Shown in pieces: positions 7,874 to 19,205 of a stretch of DNA of 64,000 bases (the first letter of the stretch is position 1; each line of letters starts with the position of its first letter). Location: contig JADJOA010000008.1 in the NCBI GenBank assembly GCA_016714005.1, forward strand, positions 1 to 64,000, written 5' to 3'. The position numbers were made by a program, and so were the translations under genes. Under the pieces are notes generated by a model. It was not told the origin of the DNA and searched no databases. It saw nothing but the letters and a program-made list of their open reading frames with translations. The DNA is from Bacteroidota bacterium. GTDB lineage: Bacteria; Bacteroidota; Bacteroidia; AKYH767-A; OLB10.

Positions 7874-7921
7874 CATCTCCTACACCCGGCAAGTTACCTC
7901 AACCCACTGTTTTTATTATTC
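7874..7921. repeat. 48-bp direct repeat, gene-proximal copy
   Basis: This is identical to 7628-7675. Bases 7894-7921 are the last coding bases (NNKNSGLR and stop) of the minus-strand membrane-protein gene. Confidence 0.75.
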
Positions 7922-8334
7922 TCCTTCAACATACCGGCAAACGTACCCACCAGCATAGTAACATTACTTAAAACCCACAGCCAGTAACCCGCCTTATAAG
8001 AAACTATTTGCTGATGCTGCCCTGTTTCGCTGGCATGTATAGAATCAAAAAGCAAAAACCATAAAGAAATAAGCGTTGCCCCTACACTAAACCACATTGA
8101 CCATTTTAACTTGGTTTTAAAAGTTAGCCACGATGCAATCAATAAAGGATTAGCAAGCCACACTAACCCTGCACCACCCGACAAAACCGCAAACCATCCC
8201 AATAGCAATACCATTATAGAATCGGCACAGGTAGATGTGGTGCAATAACATTTTTGAGTTAACGATAAAACAAATAATAGCTGGCTGGTAATGATATATG
8301 GATTGCGGAGTTTCTCTTTTAAATTCATACCCAA
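7894..8334 (-). CDS. Hypothetical four-helix membrane protein
   Basis: This intact 146-residue frame has four hydrophobic segments, roughly residues 13-28, 40-58, 78-96 and 117-136. The second holds IMVLLLGWFAVLSGGAGLVWL. A Cys-rich loop (KCYCTTSTC) follows the first helix. Translation may begin at Met1 or Met3. I recognise no family. The stop is 16 bp past the downstream duplication boundary, and the 3' end is copied at 7628-7675. The next minus-strand gene upstream (transglycosylase) ends 16 bp away, so the two may be co-transcribed. Confidence 0.6.
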   Translation of the reverse strand: MGMNLKEKLRNPYIITSQLLFVLSLTQKCYCTTSTCADSIMVLLLGWFAVLSGGAGLVWLANPLLIASWLTFKTKLKWSMWFSVGATLISLWFLLFDSIHASETGQHQQIVSYKAGYWLWVLSNVTMLVGTFAGMLKENNKNSGLR

Positions 8335-8350
8335 ATATATTGCTGTATAT

Positions 8351-10291
8351 TTAAAAAATACCGTTACTGTTTGTTACACTATCTGGCGGCAATGGCTCAT
8401 TTGGCAAAATCAGCTTAAGCGCTTCGCCCTTTAAAATAACCTGCGGTTGCAGGTTTAAAGTATCAAAAGAAGTAATCCATGTTTTAGATAACATGCGGTT
8501 TGTTATCAGTTTATAGTAAGAGCCAAGGTAAGGCTTTAGCTTTCCTTCCTTATCAAAATTATATTTAAAATACTTAGGTCGCGGAATTATGCTCGACAGG
8601 TAAATACTTTCAGCCAGCGAAAGTTCCGAAGGATGTTTCGCAAAATAAAATTCGGCAGCTTGTTTTATTCCGTAAATGCCGGGCCCCCACTCAATAGCAT
8701 TTAAATAAATTTCAAACATGCGCTCCTTACTGCAAATGTTATTATTCTCTATCAGCCAAACTATAAGCGCCTCCTGCAACTTGCGCGAAATATTTTTTTG
8801 GCGGCTTAAAAAAACATTTTTAACCAACTGCATACTTATCGTGCTTCCGCCTCGCACAAATCTCCGCTCCTTTATGTTCTCAATTATCGATTCTCTAAAC
8901 GATTCTTCTACAAAGCCCCGGTGATAGAAAAAAGACGGGTCTTCAGATGTCAACACGGCATACTGCAAATAACTTGATATGTTTTGCAACTGAACAAAAT
9001 CAGGGTTCTCTGCGCCAATCCAAAACTTTTTACAAACCGTTCGCCATCATAAGCATCGTACAAAAACTCTGGTTAATTTTAGGAAAATACATAGGGCCGT
9101 ATTTTTCTACACCAAAATTTTTACCTGTCAGCGCTGAACTAAACTCAAGGTTATTTAATTGCGCAGTATAAATACTAAACTTTAAGTTATAATTAACCGA
9201 GCCTTTAAATTTCATTCCTTCAAAGGCAAAAAACAAAGCCGGTGGAAGCGATCCAAAAAAATCATTGGCTGATGTATTAAATACCATCTGCAAACTGCTC
9301 TTCAAAGATTTTTCTTTATCAATGTTAAAAGCAAAGACCGATTTAATTTTGTTAAGCTCAATGGTAGATGTGCTGTCAACATAAAAATTGTTTCCTGTAA
9401 CCCTGCATTTTAAATTACACCTTAAACTATCAAACACAACCACATTATCTGCAATGCGCCAGTGGTTAATTTTAAAACTGTCTATAGCAGCACTGTAAGT
9501 AAACGATGTTGCCACATCACTCGACTCAATATTTTGAACAGAAGCATACAATTTGTTGCAGCCCACATTTGGCTTTCCACTTACATTAAAAAACGGGAAA
9601 TAATCATTTCTGGCGCTACCCGTTTTCTCTAATTCAAAGTCAATTCTCTTATTGTCATCAGCTATTTCGCCTTTTAAACTCCAGCCTAAAACACTTGCAA
9701 ACGATTCATCATACAGCGTCATGTTAAACACTCCCTTGTTTAATATTCCATACGGTATGTGTATGTGTGTTGGAGTTCCGTTTAAAATAAACTTAAATCT
9801 AAACTCATACAGCTCTCCTTTAAATCTTGCAACATCTGCCAAATGTTCAAATACGCTGTTAACCAAATGCAATAATTTTTTTCAGGCTGTTTCACTTCAT
9901 TATCAACCTTGCTCAACTTGTTTCTATTAATAAAAGAATAATTACTGCCCGTACTGTCTTTAACAAATGTTGCGTTTAATGTATCAATAGTAATGGCAGC
10001 AAGTCCGGCTTTAAGTTGCAATAACTTTCGCAATGCAATACGGGCCGATACTTTTTTAATTTCTATTACAGGTTTTTTGGCACTATCCTGCACTACAATT
10101 CCTTGCATTGTAAATTCCGGAAAAGAAGAAAAAGAAACTTTTCAATTGCAAGATAACCGCCCGTACGCTCATGGAAATTCTGAGAAAACCCGTCAACCTT
10201 ACTCTTTAACAAAGCATCCTTAAACATAAACAAGCCCAATACTGCTAGCAGAAAAAAAAAGAACAAGCGCAACAAAAATTTTCTTAATCAC
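8351..10291 (-). CDS. Peptidoglycan transglycosylase (GT51) with AsmA-like N-terminal part, three frameshifts
   Basis: The pieces join into one ~645-residue membrane-anchored protein. The best start is GTG 10291 (MIKKIFVALVLFFFLLAVLG), since an extra T in the T-run at 10252-10260 restores the anchor's frame. The middle 400 residues are strand-rich and AsmA-like (GVFNMTLYDES, KFKGSVNYNLKFS). The C-terminal ~210 residues carry the GT51 motifs: EDPSFFYHRGF with the catalytic Glu, RGGSTISMQLVKN, and a KERMFEIYLNAIEWG motif. GT51 enzymes polymerise lipid II glycan strands. No transpeptidase domain follows, so it is monofunctional. Breaks fall near 10255, 10100/9880 and 9010. Single-base repairs connect all parts. 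Confidence 0.8.
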
Positions 10292-10474
10292 AAATATTGC
10301 ATGTTAAATGATTTACAGCCACTTCAAAAAACATTGCAAATTTAAATTTTGAAGCAGTTGTTGTGTCATATTAACCAATTTAAATATTGAACAGCTGTTT
10401 GAAATTTAAGCAGCCTATTAGTAATTGTAAGTAAGCGGTTTATACTTTAGCACCAAATATTTTGAATAATTACC

Positions 10475-12032
10475 ATGGCAAACAAAGAAAAATTTATTTC
10501 TGAAATAAATAACGGTTATACATTTAAAGGCGATGCTATTGTTATTGGTGGTGCCATGCTTGATGGAGAAACATTAAACAATACACTTATAAAAGCTCCG
10601 CTTAAAACATTTAACAGGCATGGATTAATTGCAGGCGCAACCGGCAGCGGCAAAACCAAAACCATGCAGGGCATTGCCGAGGCGTTATCGCAAAAGGGTG
10701 TTCCCAGTTTACTCATGGATATAAAAGGAGATTTAAGCGGTTTGGCAAAACCCGCAGTTAGCAACCCTAAAATTGAAGAGCGCCAAACTAAAATTGGTAC
10801 ACCATGGCAGCCGGTTCAGTTTCCGGTTGAGTTAATGACCTTGAGCACTAAAGGTGGCATTAGGTTACGCGCAACAGTTTCTGAATTTAATTCGTTTTGT
10901 TTTCCAAAATTTTAGAACTAAATGATACGCAGGCAGGTGTTGTTGCATTGGTATTTAAATACAGCGATGATAAAAAACTTCCGTTACTCGATTTAAAAGA
11001 CTTTAAAAAGGTATTGCAGTTTCTAACCAATGAAGGAAAGGAAGAAATAAAACAGGAGTATGGCGCAATTAGTACTGCTACCACAAGCACCATCATTCGT
11101 AAAATAATTGAAATAGAACAACAAGGAGCAGAAAAATTTTTTGGAGAAAAAAGTTTTGAAGTTGAAGATTTACTGAGAATTGATGACAACGGGCTTGGTT
11201 ATTTAAACATAATTCGATTGACCGATTTACAGGATAAACCAAAATTATTTTCAACTTTTATGTTGAGTTTACTTGCCGAAGTTTACTCCACATTCCCCGA
11301 AGTGGGCGACCCGGATGCTCCTAAACTTGTAATTTTTATTGACGAGGCGCATCTCATTTTCAATAACGCTTCAAAGGTTTTGCTTGAGCAGATTGAAACC
11401 ATTATAAAGTTAATTCGCTCTAAGGGAGTGGGCGTATTTTTTGTTACACAATCACCAGAAGATATTCCGGCAAGTGTGCTCGCACAATTGGGAATGAAGG
11501 TGCAACATGCATTCAGGGCATTTACCGCCAATGATCGTAAAGCGCTAAAGATGATTGCAGAAAATTATCCATTGAGTGAGCATTACAAAACAGAAGATTT
11601 GCTCACACAGCTTGGCATTGGCGAGGCATTGGTTACTGTATTAAGCGAAAAAGGAACTCCTACTCCACTCGCTCATACCATGCTTTGCGCTCCCGCTTCC
11701 CGTATGGATATTTTAACACAAACAGAAATAGACGAGGTGTGCAATAAATCTTCGCTTATTAAAAAATATAATGAGGATATTGATGAAGCGAGTGCTTTTG
11801 AAATGTTGCAGCAAAAAATAAATGCAAAAGCCGAAGAACAAAAAACAGAAACAAATTCAACAAAAAAACAGAGGCTGAAGAAGAGCCCGGTATGCTCGAG
11901 CAGGTTGCCGGCAGCAGCGTTGGCAAACAAGTAATGCGCACTGTTGCGCGAGAACTTACTCGTGGCCTACTTGGCGTACTTGGTGTTGGTACCACAAGGC
12001 GCACCTCCTCAAGAAAAAAATCTTGGTTTTGA
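10475..12032 (+). CDS. HerA-like ATPase (DUF853 family), two frameshifts
   Basis: It starts at ATG 10475. Walker A is GATGSGKT at residues 54-61. Further motifs are LLMDIKGDLSGLAKP, Walker B LVIFIDEAHLIF and the sensor-like FFVTQSPEDIPASVLAQLG. These fit the DUF853 branch of HerA/FtsK-type ATPases. After a repaired base near 10900 and another near 11875 the protein ends GTTRRTSSRKKSWF with stop at 12030-12032, giving about 519 residues, normal for the family. The C-terminal ~50 residues (VGKQVMRTVARELTRGLLG) match the family's basic amphipathic tail. The cellular role is unknown. It stands alone, convergent with the PASTA gene. Confidence 0.85.
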
Positions 12033-12035
12033 TCA

Positions 12036-12140
12036 GAGTTGAGAGTTTCGGGTTTCGTGTTAAGAGTTTCGTGTGTTGTGTTTTAAACCGCTAACCATAC
12101 GAAAAACCCTAATCACAAAACACGAAACCCTAAACACAGT
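12036..12140. terminator. Inverted repeats between convergent genes
   Basis: GGGTTTCGTGTT near 12048 pairs with AACACGAAACCC near 12118, with further short copies of GTTTCGTGT between. This sits exactly between the HerA-like gene (+) and the PASTA gene (-), so it probably terminates both. Confidence 0.5.
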
Positions 12141-12145
12141 CCGCA

Positions 12146-12909
12146 TCAATCTCTCACATACAAATCAATTGCTTCGCCCTGGTTAATGGTGGCACTGTCT
12201 GATGGTTCGGGCACCTGCCTGAACACACGCGCACTTAAACTGTCTTTAATATCACCATCATACACAATTGACCCTACATTTAAGGAAGATGCTTTTAAAA
12301 CGAAAAGGGCTTCCTCAAGCGGTAAGTCAACCAGCATGGGTATTTTAATAGTTGTATTTCCAATGCCATCTCCAATTACCAAATCAATAACACTGCCCTT
12401 TGCAATCTCATCACCTGCATGTAATTCATCACCATTATTGCTGTAAGATAACACTGCGTTTTTTGCCAAATCAGGTCTGTAAATTTGTTGCCCCAGTGTA
12501 AGCCCGTAAGAACTTAAAATAGCCTCTGCCTGACGGAGCGAAACATCTTGTAAGTCGGGCATTTTTATAATAGGTGCGCTGGAACGGGTAACGCTAATAT
12601 AAATAGTTCGGCCTTTTTTAACTTTATCGTTAGCAGCAGGATCTTGCTCTATAATGGTACCGGGTTTTTTCTTTAAATCATAAACAGATGAGTCCGCAAT
12701 TTGCACTACCAGATATTTTCCTTGTAAAACTTGCTTGCTGCGCCCACACTCATTCCGCGTATATCAGGCACTGCAACAGAGTTGCCATGGTCAGTATAGC
12801 TATCAAGCCACTTATAAGTAAGCCCTAATATCATTGCAACTACAACAATTGCAGATATAAGGTTGATAACAAAATATTTTGATCGTAAAAAGTTGAGCAG
12901 GTTCTTCAT
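12146..12909 (-). CDS. Membrane-anchored PASTA-domain protein, one frameshift
   Basis: The protein begins MKNLLNFLRSKYF and one membrane helix (about residues 13-34) follows. Three PASTA repeats make up the rest: VAVPDIRGMSVGAAS..., then KMPDLQDVSLRQAEAILSSYG, then KIPMLVDLPLEEALFVLKASS. Each ends with a GxxIDL-type strand (KGSVIDLVIGDG, NQGEAIDLYVRD). It is about 253 residues after repair of one base near 12715. PASTA domains bind peptidoglycan or lipid II fragments. In Bacteroidota such proteins lack the kinase domain seen in Gram-positives, as here. The location is inner membrane with periplasmic repeats. Confidence 0.82.
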
Positions 12910-12985
12910 AAAAATAAACGTCCGTAAATAAACGATTTTAAAATTTGATAATTACAATTCATCATTAACCATTAATCCTTTAAAA

Positions 12986-15565
12986 TTACCTGTCAAACTG
13001 GTCGTTCTTTTTAATCATTTTTAAATCTTGAAGCACTGATGATTTTACATTGATTTGAAAAAATAATTAGCCTGCCCGCCAAACGGAACCCAGTTGAGGC
13101 GCATTTCCCAGCAATGCAAATCGCGGTAAAAACCAAGCGATGTATAACTGAAATCTTTCTGCTTAAAATCGTAACCACTGTTAAATGTAACCTTCCATTT
13201 TTCGGTTAAACTTATATCGCCATAAAAACCGGCAATTTGATTTACAGAAGCCTCTAAGTTGGTTGGCTTTGTGTAACCAAAGTTGTAAGTAACCGATAGA
13301 TTAAATGGAATATTAAAGTCAACATAATCATCAGCGTTTTTATTTATTTCCTTCAACTCATCCTCTGTTCCTTTTTTAGATTCCTTCTTTTTTGCTGCTT
13401 TGTTAAGGTTAAAAGAAATGCCCAGATTGGTTCCTGTAAAACGCGCAAGCCTTTTATTTGCACTTAGCTCTGTAGTGTTTACTCTTATATTATTTTCAGT
13501 TACAATGTATGGATCAAAAGTGGCATTACCCTGTAAGTTTATTTTATCGAAAAGAATGGTGCGCGCATTTACGCTTATAGCACTCCAGTTGAGTGAATCG
13601 GCAGCAAGGTTGTAACCTGTGTTAAAAGACAAACTCTCAAGTAGCTTTATTTTTTTTGAAACCACAGCAGTATCAGTGCTTTGTCGCACTTTCATTTCAA
13701 AGTTGTTATCCAACCCCATAGAAATAAAACTGTATTTGCCTTGTGATGGACCACCAAATATTCCTTGTTCAAAAATAGAATAGCGCTGCTCTGTATTATT
13801 TGAGTCAAAAACAGATTTATAATACCCAAAAGCATCTTCACCAAAATCGGGGCGCCAGTTGTATGATACGTTTGGAGTAATCACATGCCTGAATGCTTCA
13901 ATTTTTCCTTTTTGAAATTGCGCCATACCGTATAACCTGGTGCTTACACCCACCGAAGCGCCAAAATCATGTGATGTTTTAAAACCCTGCACAGTATCGG
14001 TTTCAATAAAGTTGGTTTCGGGGTTTAGTGTTTTATTTACTGTTTGCAAATACCAGCGCTGCGTGTAGTTGATGGATGGCGCCACAGTAAAAAATTTGGC
14101 CACAGTTAATGAAGTTGAAAGCGGAATGCTGTGAATGGCTCCATTACGCATACGCTCTAAAGTTTGTCTTTTAAAAAAAACTGTGTCAATGGCAGAAACA
14201 GAATTTTGAAACTGTGAGCTTACACTAAAGCCAACCTTCTCGTACCATTTGGGGGTACCCTCCATTTTTTTTTGCAAAAGGGCGTATGGTGCTTACACCA
14301 AAGGTAAGTGAAGGTGCAGTAACATCAACCACACGTGTGCTAACGTTTTGACTGTGCGTAATACTTGCAGCCAGATTATATGGCTTGCCCGGAAAAGTTT
14401 TTGAATAAGATACGGATGAGTTAAAATTACTGTTGAGATAGTTATTGGCCGATGACAAATTATTACGATAGTAACTGCTTGACCCGGCATTAACATTTGC
14501 ACTGAATATACTGTTGGGTCTTGCTTTGGCATCTTGTGAGTGATTCCACCTTATAAATAAATCGCGCGATCGTGAGTAATCGGGCAATTCTTTTTCACTC
14601 TGTTTTATGATAGAATAATTTACCTGAAAAGCACCGGAAAAACGATACCTGTTTGCATAACGCGAAGTAAGGTGGGCAGCCCAGCTTCCGAGCGAATAAA
14701 TATCGCCTGTTAACTCTGTGTCAAACTTATTTTTAATACCAAAATAATATCCCCGTTTTTTAAAAAGAAACCAGGTTTGCTGATTCGCCATAAGCCGGAA
14801 AAACAATACCTGAACTTCTGCCCTTTTTATTTGGGAATAACCCAAACGGAATGGCAAGTGGTGTGGGCACTTCCTCAATAACTAAGTATGCCGGTCCGGT
14901 TATTATTTTGTTGTCAGGTATTACCTTTAGTTTATTTGACGCAATACAATAATGCGGAGTATCCAAATCGCAGGTGGTGTAAAGCCCATGTTTAATGTAG
15001 CTGCTTTCTTCATATTTCTTTACCACTTCGCCATGTATATAACCATCGCCTTGCTGCGTTTTAATATTTGATACAATACCCTTCTTTGTGTCCATGTTAT
15101 ATTTCATGCTCTCAGCCCTAAACTCATCAGTGCCTTGCTTAAATACTGGCTTACCGGCAATTACTCCCGTACTATCAGGCATGCCGCTGGCGTAAACAAT
15201 TTTTGTTTCCCAATTAACCTCTATATAATCGGCTTCCAACACTAGATCTTCATATTCAACTTTCGCATTACCAAATAAATATACCTTTTCTTCAGCCACA
15301 TCAAAATAATACTGTCATCAGCCAGGTAATGTACTTTTGATTTCAGGTCATCACTCAGTTTAACGTTTAAGGTATCAGTACCAAGCGTGTCGGTGGCAGT
15401 CCTTAAGCTATCAGGAACTACAGTTTTCATTAAAGTATCTGGCGAAGTTTGCGCAAAAGAAAAATGAGTCAATAATGAAAACAACATCAACAAAAACGAA
15501 AATAATATCGTTGAAAAGTTTTTGCTATTTACTCTGTGCAATGTAAAGAGATTAATGCCGTTCAA
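12986..15565 (-). CDS. lptD: LPS-assembly outer-membrane protein LptD (OstA-like), several frameshifts
   Basis: The pieces join into ~860 residues. They are a signal peptide (ILFSFLLMLFSLLTHFSFAQ), an N-terminal OstA-type jellyroll (YLFGNAKVEYEDLVLEADYIEVNW, then YNMDTKKGIVSNIKTQQGDG), and a linker GPAYLVIEEVPTPLAIPFGLFP that is diagnostic for LptD. A long barrel region with alternating aromatic strands follows, ending at WVPFGGQANYFF and, after one repaired T near 13060, KMIKKNDQFDR with stop at 12986. LptD inserts LPS into the outer leaflet. Breaks also fall near 15300, 14800-14850 and 14270. The start is a TTG at 15565 or an internal codon. It diverges from the amidase gene 55 bp away. Confidence 0.85.
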
Positions 15566-15620
15566 TTATTTTTGAAAAAAAATATTTGCGCAAATTTAAG
15601 AAGCTAATTGTTTAACTAAA

Positions 15621-16973
15621 ATGATATTGGGCTTGAGATTAAAATTCGCTAAACGACTTTACGTCTTATTTAGTATTCTAAGTATTTTTCTTTTTTCAGC
15701 TTTTACCGCCAAAGCGCCAAAGCACAGTTATAAAATTAAAACTGTGGTAATAGACCCAGGCCATGGCGGGCACGATTCCGGCTGCTTAGGCTCTTCGGCC
15801 AAAGAAAAACATGTTGCCCTGGCAGTTTCACTTAAATTGGGCAAACTGATAGAAGAAAAATATCCCGATGTAAAAGTAATTTATACACGAACCACCGATG
15901 TATTTGTAGAGTTACATGAGCGTGCCAACATTGCCAACCGCAACCATGCCGATTTATTTATTTGCGTTCATTGCAATAGTGGACCACCTTCTGCATTTGG
16001 CACAGAAACTTTTGTAATGGGTTTGCACAAAACCGAAGATAATTTGTCGGTTGCCAAGCGTGAGAACTCTTCTATACTTTTAGAAAAAGATTATAAAGCC
16101 AACTATGATGGCTTTGATCCTAACTCACCGGAAGCAAATATTATTTTTTCGTTGTATCAGAATTCTTTCTTAACGCAAAGCCTGAAACTAGCAGCGCTTA
16201 TTCAACAACAGTTTGAAGAATATGGGGGGCGTTATAACCGCGGGGTAAAACAGGCAGGCTTTTTGGTTTTGTATCGCACTGCAATGCCAAGCCTTTTGAT
16301 TGAAACAGGTTTTTTAACAAACTCTACCGAAGAAAAATATCTCCATTCCGAAAAAGGGCAACAAACCATTGCTACATCCATTTATCGCGCGTTTGTTGAG
16401 TATAAATTAGATATTGAAACAGTGGCACCAGAGGCGCAATCAACAAATGTAAAAGAGAATAATACTCCCGATGTGCCAAAGCAAGTGCCTGTTAATACAA
16501 AACCAGAAACAAAGCAAAACGAGGCAATTAAAACCGCTGAAGTAAAAATTGAAGTTGAAAAAGATCATAACCCAGATAAGCCCAATACTCCAAAAACCAA
16601 TACTAAGCCTGAAAGTAAGCCTGTTGCAACTGAAACAAAGAAAGATACAACACCGGATGTTAAACCTGTTGTGGAAATTAAAAATGAAAACAATGCTTCT
16701 TTACCCGCTGTTTATTATACCATACAGGTGGGAGCTTTGCCCGAAACCGGTGATGCAGAAATGGAAAAATTTAAATCGCTGGGTACTTTCAATAAAATAA
16801 AACTTGCAGATGGTTTAACGCGCATTAACTACGGGGTTTATAAAACGTTAAATGAGGCATCACAAAAATTGCAGATTGTAAGAAGCAAAGGTTTTAAAGA
16901 TGCTTTTGTTACTGCATACCAAAACGATAAAAAAATTACCACCAAAGAAGCGCAGGACTTACTAAAGAAATAA
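15621..16973 (+). CDS. N-acetylmuramoyl-L-alanine amidase (Amidase_3) with SPOR-like C-terminus
   Basis: This intact 450-residue enzyme starts with a signal/anchor (residues 10-30). The catalytic domain (about 38-255) has the zinc ligands His48 (DPGHGG), Glu62 (KEKHVAL) and His116 (CVHCNSG), and the catalytic Glu228 (LLIETGF). It cleaves the bond between MurNAc and the stem peptide. A Pro/Lys/Glu-rich linker (about 265-355) leads to a C-terminal SPOR-like domain (YYTIQVGALPETGD to FKDAFVTAYQN) that would bind denuded glycan at the septum. It is followed at 54 bp by mlaD on the same strand, and it diverges from lptD. Confidence 0.9.
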   Translation: MILGLRLKFAKRLYVLFSILSIFLFSAFTAKAPKHSYKIKTVVIDPGHGGHDSGCLGSSAKEKHVALAVSLKLGKLIEEKYPDVKVIYTRTTDVFVELHERANIANRNHADLFICVHCNSGPPSAFGTETFVMGLHKTEDNLSVAKRENSSILLEKDYKANYDGFDPNSPEANIIFSLYQNSFLTQSLKLAALIQQQFEEYGGRYNRGVKQAGFLVLYRTAMPSLLIETGFLTNSTEEKYLHSEKGQQTIATSIYRAFVEYKLDIETVAPEAQSTNVKENNTPDVPKQVPVNTKPETKQNEAIKTAEVKIEVEKDHNPDKPNTPKTNTKPESKPVATETKKDTTPDVKPVVEIKNENNASLPAVYYTIQVGALPETGDAEMEKFKSLGTFNKIKLADGLTRINYGVYKTLNEASQKLQIVRSKGFKDAFVTAYQNDKKITTKEAQDLLKK

Positions 16974-17027
16974 CAGCAAACACTTTTCTGCTTACTTTGC
17001 AGAAACAAAATAAAATTAAAACAGCAC

Positions 17028-17951
17028 GTGAGTAAAGAAGTTAAAGTAGGCTTAACCATAACGCTTGCATTGGTTGCACTAATTTGGGGGCTTAACTATT
17101 TAAAGGGAACCGATCTTTTTACATCAACAAATAATTACTACGCAGTTTATAACAATGTGGGTGGCTTGGTAAAAAGCAATCCTGTTATTTTAAATGGCTT
17201 TAAAATTGGACAGGTAGAAAAGATTGAATTTTTAGAAGATAAAAGCGGCCGCATGGTGGTTAAAATGCTTATTAATGATGATGTGTTTATTCCAAAATCA
17301 GCAACAGCCAATATAACTTCAAGTGATTTACTTGGAGGCAAAACCATAGAAATTATTTACGGTGATGATAAAACTCCTGCTCCAAATAATGACACTTTAA
17401 AAAGCAGTGTTGATGGCACATTAACAGACCAGATAAAGCCCTTTAAAGACAAGGCCGAAAGTTTGGTTGTGTCTCTGGATTCATTAAGCAACTCTTTGAG
17501 TACTACATTAAACGAAGGCTCGCGCACAAGTTTGCAGCGCTCCATTGCCAATTTTGAAAAAGCTACGGATGGTTTGAATGAGTTGATAAACGGACCCAAC
17601 AGTAAGTTAAAATTAATGCTGGCAAATGTTGAACATATTAGCAACTCCATTAAAAATAACATGGATGAGTTTGACCGCATTATGAAAAACTTTGCAACAA
17701 TGAGTGATACGCTTGCAAAAGCCAATCTTGCATCAACTTTAGAAAACGCGAACAAAGCTCTGGCACAAACTAATCAGATTATGACTAAGATAAACAATGG
17801 GCAAGGTTCTTTAGGATTACTGCTCAACAACGATAGTCTTTATTACAATTTAAATAATTCTGCGGCCGATCTTGATAAATTACTCATTGACTTAAAGGCA
17901 AACCCTAAGCGTTACATACATTTTTCCGTATTCGGGAAGAAGCAACAGTAG
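17028..17951 (+). CDS. mlaD: MlaD/MCE-family phospholipid-transport protein
   Basis: This intact 307-residue frame starts at GTG 17028 (SKEVKVGLTITLALVAL). One N-terminal helix anchors it in the inner membrane. The MCE domain (about residues 37-115) reads YYAVYNNVGGLVKSNPVILNG and GKTIEIIYG. The remaining ~190 residues are helical with heptad-like Leu and Asn (SLSNSLSTTLNEGSRTSLQ), and the end has the GQGSLGLLLNNDSLYYNLN block typical of Bacteroidota MlaD. It belongs to the retrograde phospholipid transport system (Mla). The ATPase and permease genes are not in this window. It follows the amidase and precedes the lipoprotein gene by 24 bp. Confidence 0.87.
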   Translation: MSKEVKVGLTITLALVALIWGLNYLKGTDLFTSTNNYYAVYNNVGGLVKSNPVILNGFKIGQVEKIEFLEDKSGRMVVKMLINDDVFIPKSATANITSSDLLGGKTIEIIYGDDKTPAPNNDTLKSSVDGTLTDQIKPFKDKAESLVVSLDSLSNSLSTTLNEGSRTSLQRSIANFEKATDGLNELINGPNSKLKLMLANVEHISNSIKNNMDEFDRIMKNFATMSDTLAKANLASTLENANKALAQTNQIMTKINNGQGSLGLLLNNDSLYYNLNNSAADLDKLLIDLKANPKRYIHFSVFGKKQQ

Positions 17952-17975
17952 CATTTACTTACAAAAATTATTGCC

Positions 17976-19166
17976 ATGACTAATTTTAAATATTGCTTGC
18001 TGATTGGTTCAATAATTTTTTTTGCTGCATGTAAGTCAACAAAAAAAACTACAGCTCCATCACCTCCGGTAACTGTTAAGCCACAGGAAAAACCGGTTGA
18101 ACAACCCACCAAGACTGTTGTTATACCATCTAAAATAAATATTGCACTGTTGTTGCCGCTTGAATTAAAGAGCACACTTGCACTAGACACAACCGATGCT
18201 GAAATTAAGAGCAGCACCTTAAACAATCTTCAGTTTTATGAGGGATTTATACTTGCTGTTGATTCCATTAGGAAAACGGGTAAACAGGTTAATGTGGCTA
18301 CTTATGATTCTGATATTGATTCAATGTCATTTATAAATCTTTTATACAAAAGAGATGTAATGGCTAGTGATTATATCGTTTGCGCTGCCAATTCTAATTA
18401 TGTGCCTGCTGCTTCAATGGTTGCACAAAAACACAACAACAAAATTTTGTTTGTACAGCCGGTTATGCAAAACAATGTGGTTAAAGAAAATAAAGATGCC
18501 TGGCTTGCATTACCGGCTAATTATACTCAAAGTTCACTCATGGCATCTCACCTTGCAACTTCATACCCAACTGCAAAATTCAGCATTATATTCCGCGATA
18601 CGGGAAGAGAAAAAACATGGGCAGGTTTCTTTAATGACGAATTAAAAAAAGCCGGAGCAACTGATGTGCAAACTAAACTTTACTCTAAAGCATTTGTTGA
18701 TTCTCTTCCGCTAACTATCAATAAGTCAAAACCAAATGTTTTTCTTATTCCGTCATCAGATGAGGCATTTGTTTCGCCATTGCTTACCAAATTAAATGAT
18801 GCTGGCGCTCCTAATACTATTGCCGCAGGTTTACCTACTTGGGAAACTTTTGAATCTGTTGATTTCAGTTCGTATAAAAATTTAAAGACTCTTTACTTTA
18901 CTTCTACTTTTATTGACGAAAATAATTTTTCGGTAAAAAATTTTCAAAAGTGTTTTTACAAAAACTACCATACATTACCTGTTTTTAACGCATACCTTGG
19001 CTTTGATATGGCGCTATTTCTTTCAAATCTTCAGTTTAAAAGTGATGCAGGAATTAAATCTGTATTGAACTATAATTTTGAGCAGACTTTTCCTGCTTCA
19101 GGCTTTGAAAACAGGTTTATTTCCATTGTAGGTATTGAAGACTACAAAGTAGTTAAAAAGAATTAA
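17976..19166 (+). CDS. Lipoprotein with periplasmic-binding (LpoA/ABC substrate-binding-like) fold
   Basis: This intact 396-residue protein has a lipobox FFAAC (Cys19) and a Pro/Val-rich linker to ~50. A two-lobe type-I periplasmic-binding fold follows (INIALLLPLEL, FYEGFILAVDSI, VNVATYDSDID, KPNVFLIPSSDEAFVSPLLTKLN, YKNLKTLYFTSTFI). It resembles the outer-membrane lipoprotein LpoA class and amino-acid-type substrate-binding proteins. In Bacteroidota such genes lie beside cell-wall genes, as here behind amidase and mlaD. Ligand is unknown; a role in wall synthesis control is inferred from position only. Confidence 0.65.
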   Translation: MTNFKYCLLIGSIIFFAACKSTKKTTAPSPPVTVKPQEKPVEQPTKTVVIPSKINIALLLPLELKSTLALDTTDAEIKSSTLNNLQFYEGFILAVDSIRKTGKQVNVATYDSDIDSMSFINLLYKRDVMASDYIVCAANSNYVPAASMVAQKHNNKILFVQPVMQNNVVKENKDAWLALPANYTQSSLMASHLATSYPTAKFSIIFRDTGREKTWAGFFNDELKKAGATDVQTKLYSKAFVDSLPLTINKSKPNVFLIPSSDEAFVSPLLTKLNDAGAPNTIAAGLPTWETFESVDFSSYKNLKTLYFTSTFIDENNFSVKNFQKCFYKNYHTLPVFNAYLGFDMALFLSNLQFKSDAGIKSVLNYNFEQTFPASGFENRFISIVGIEDYKVVKKN

Positions 19167-19205
19167 AAGGTTTTGATCACAGCCTGCATACTAATTGCAT
19201 TTAAA

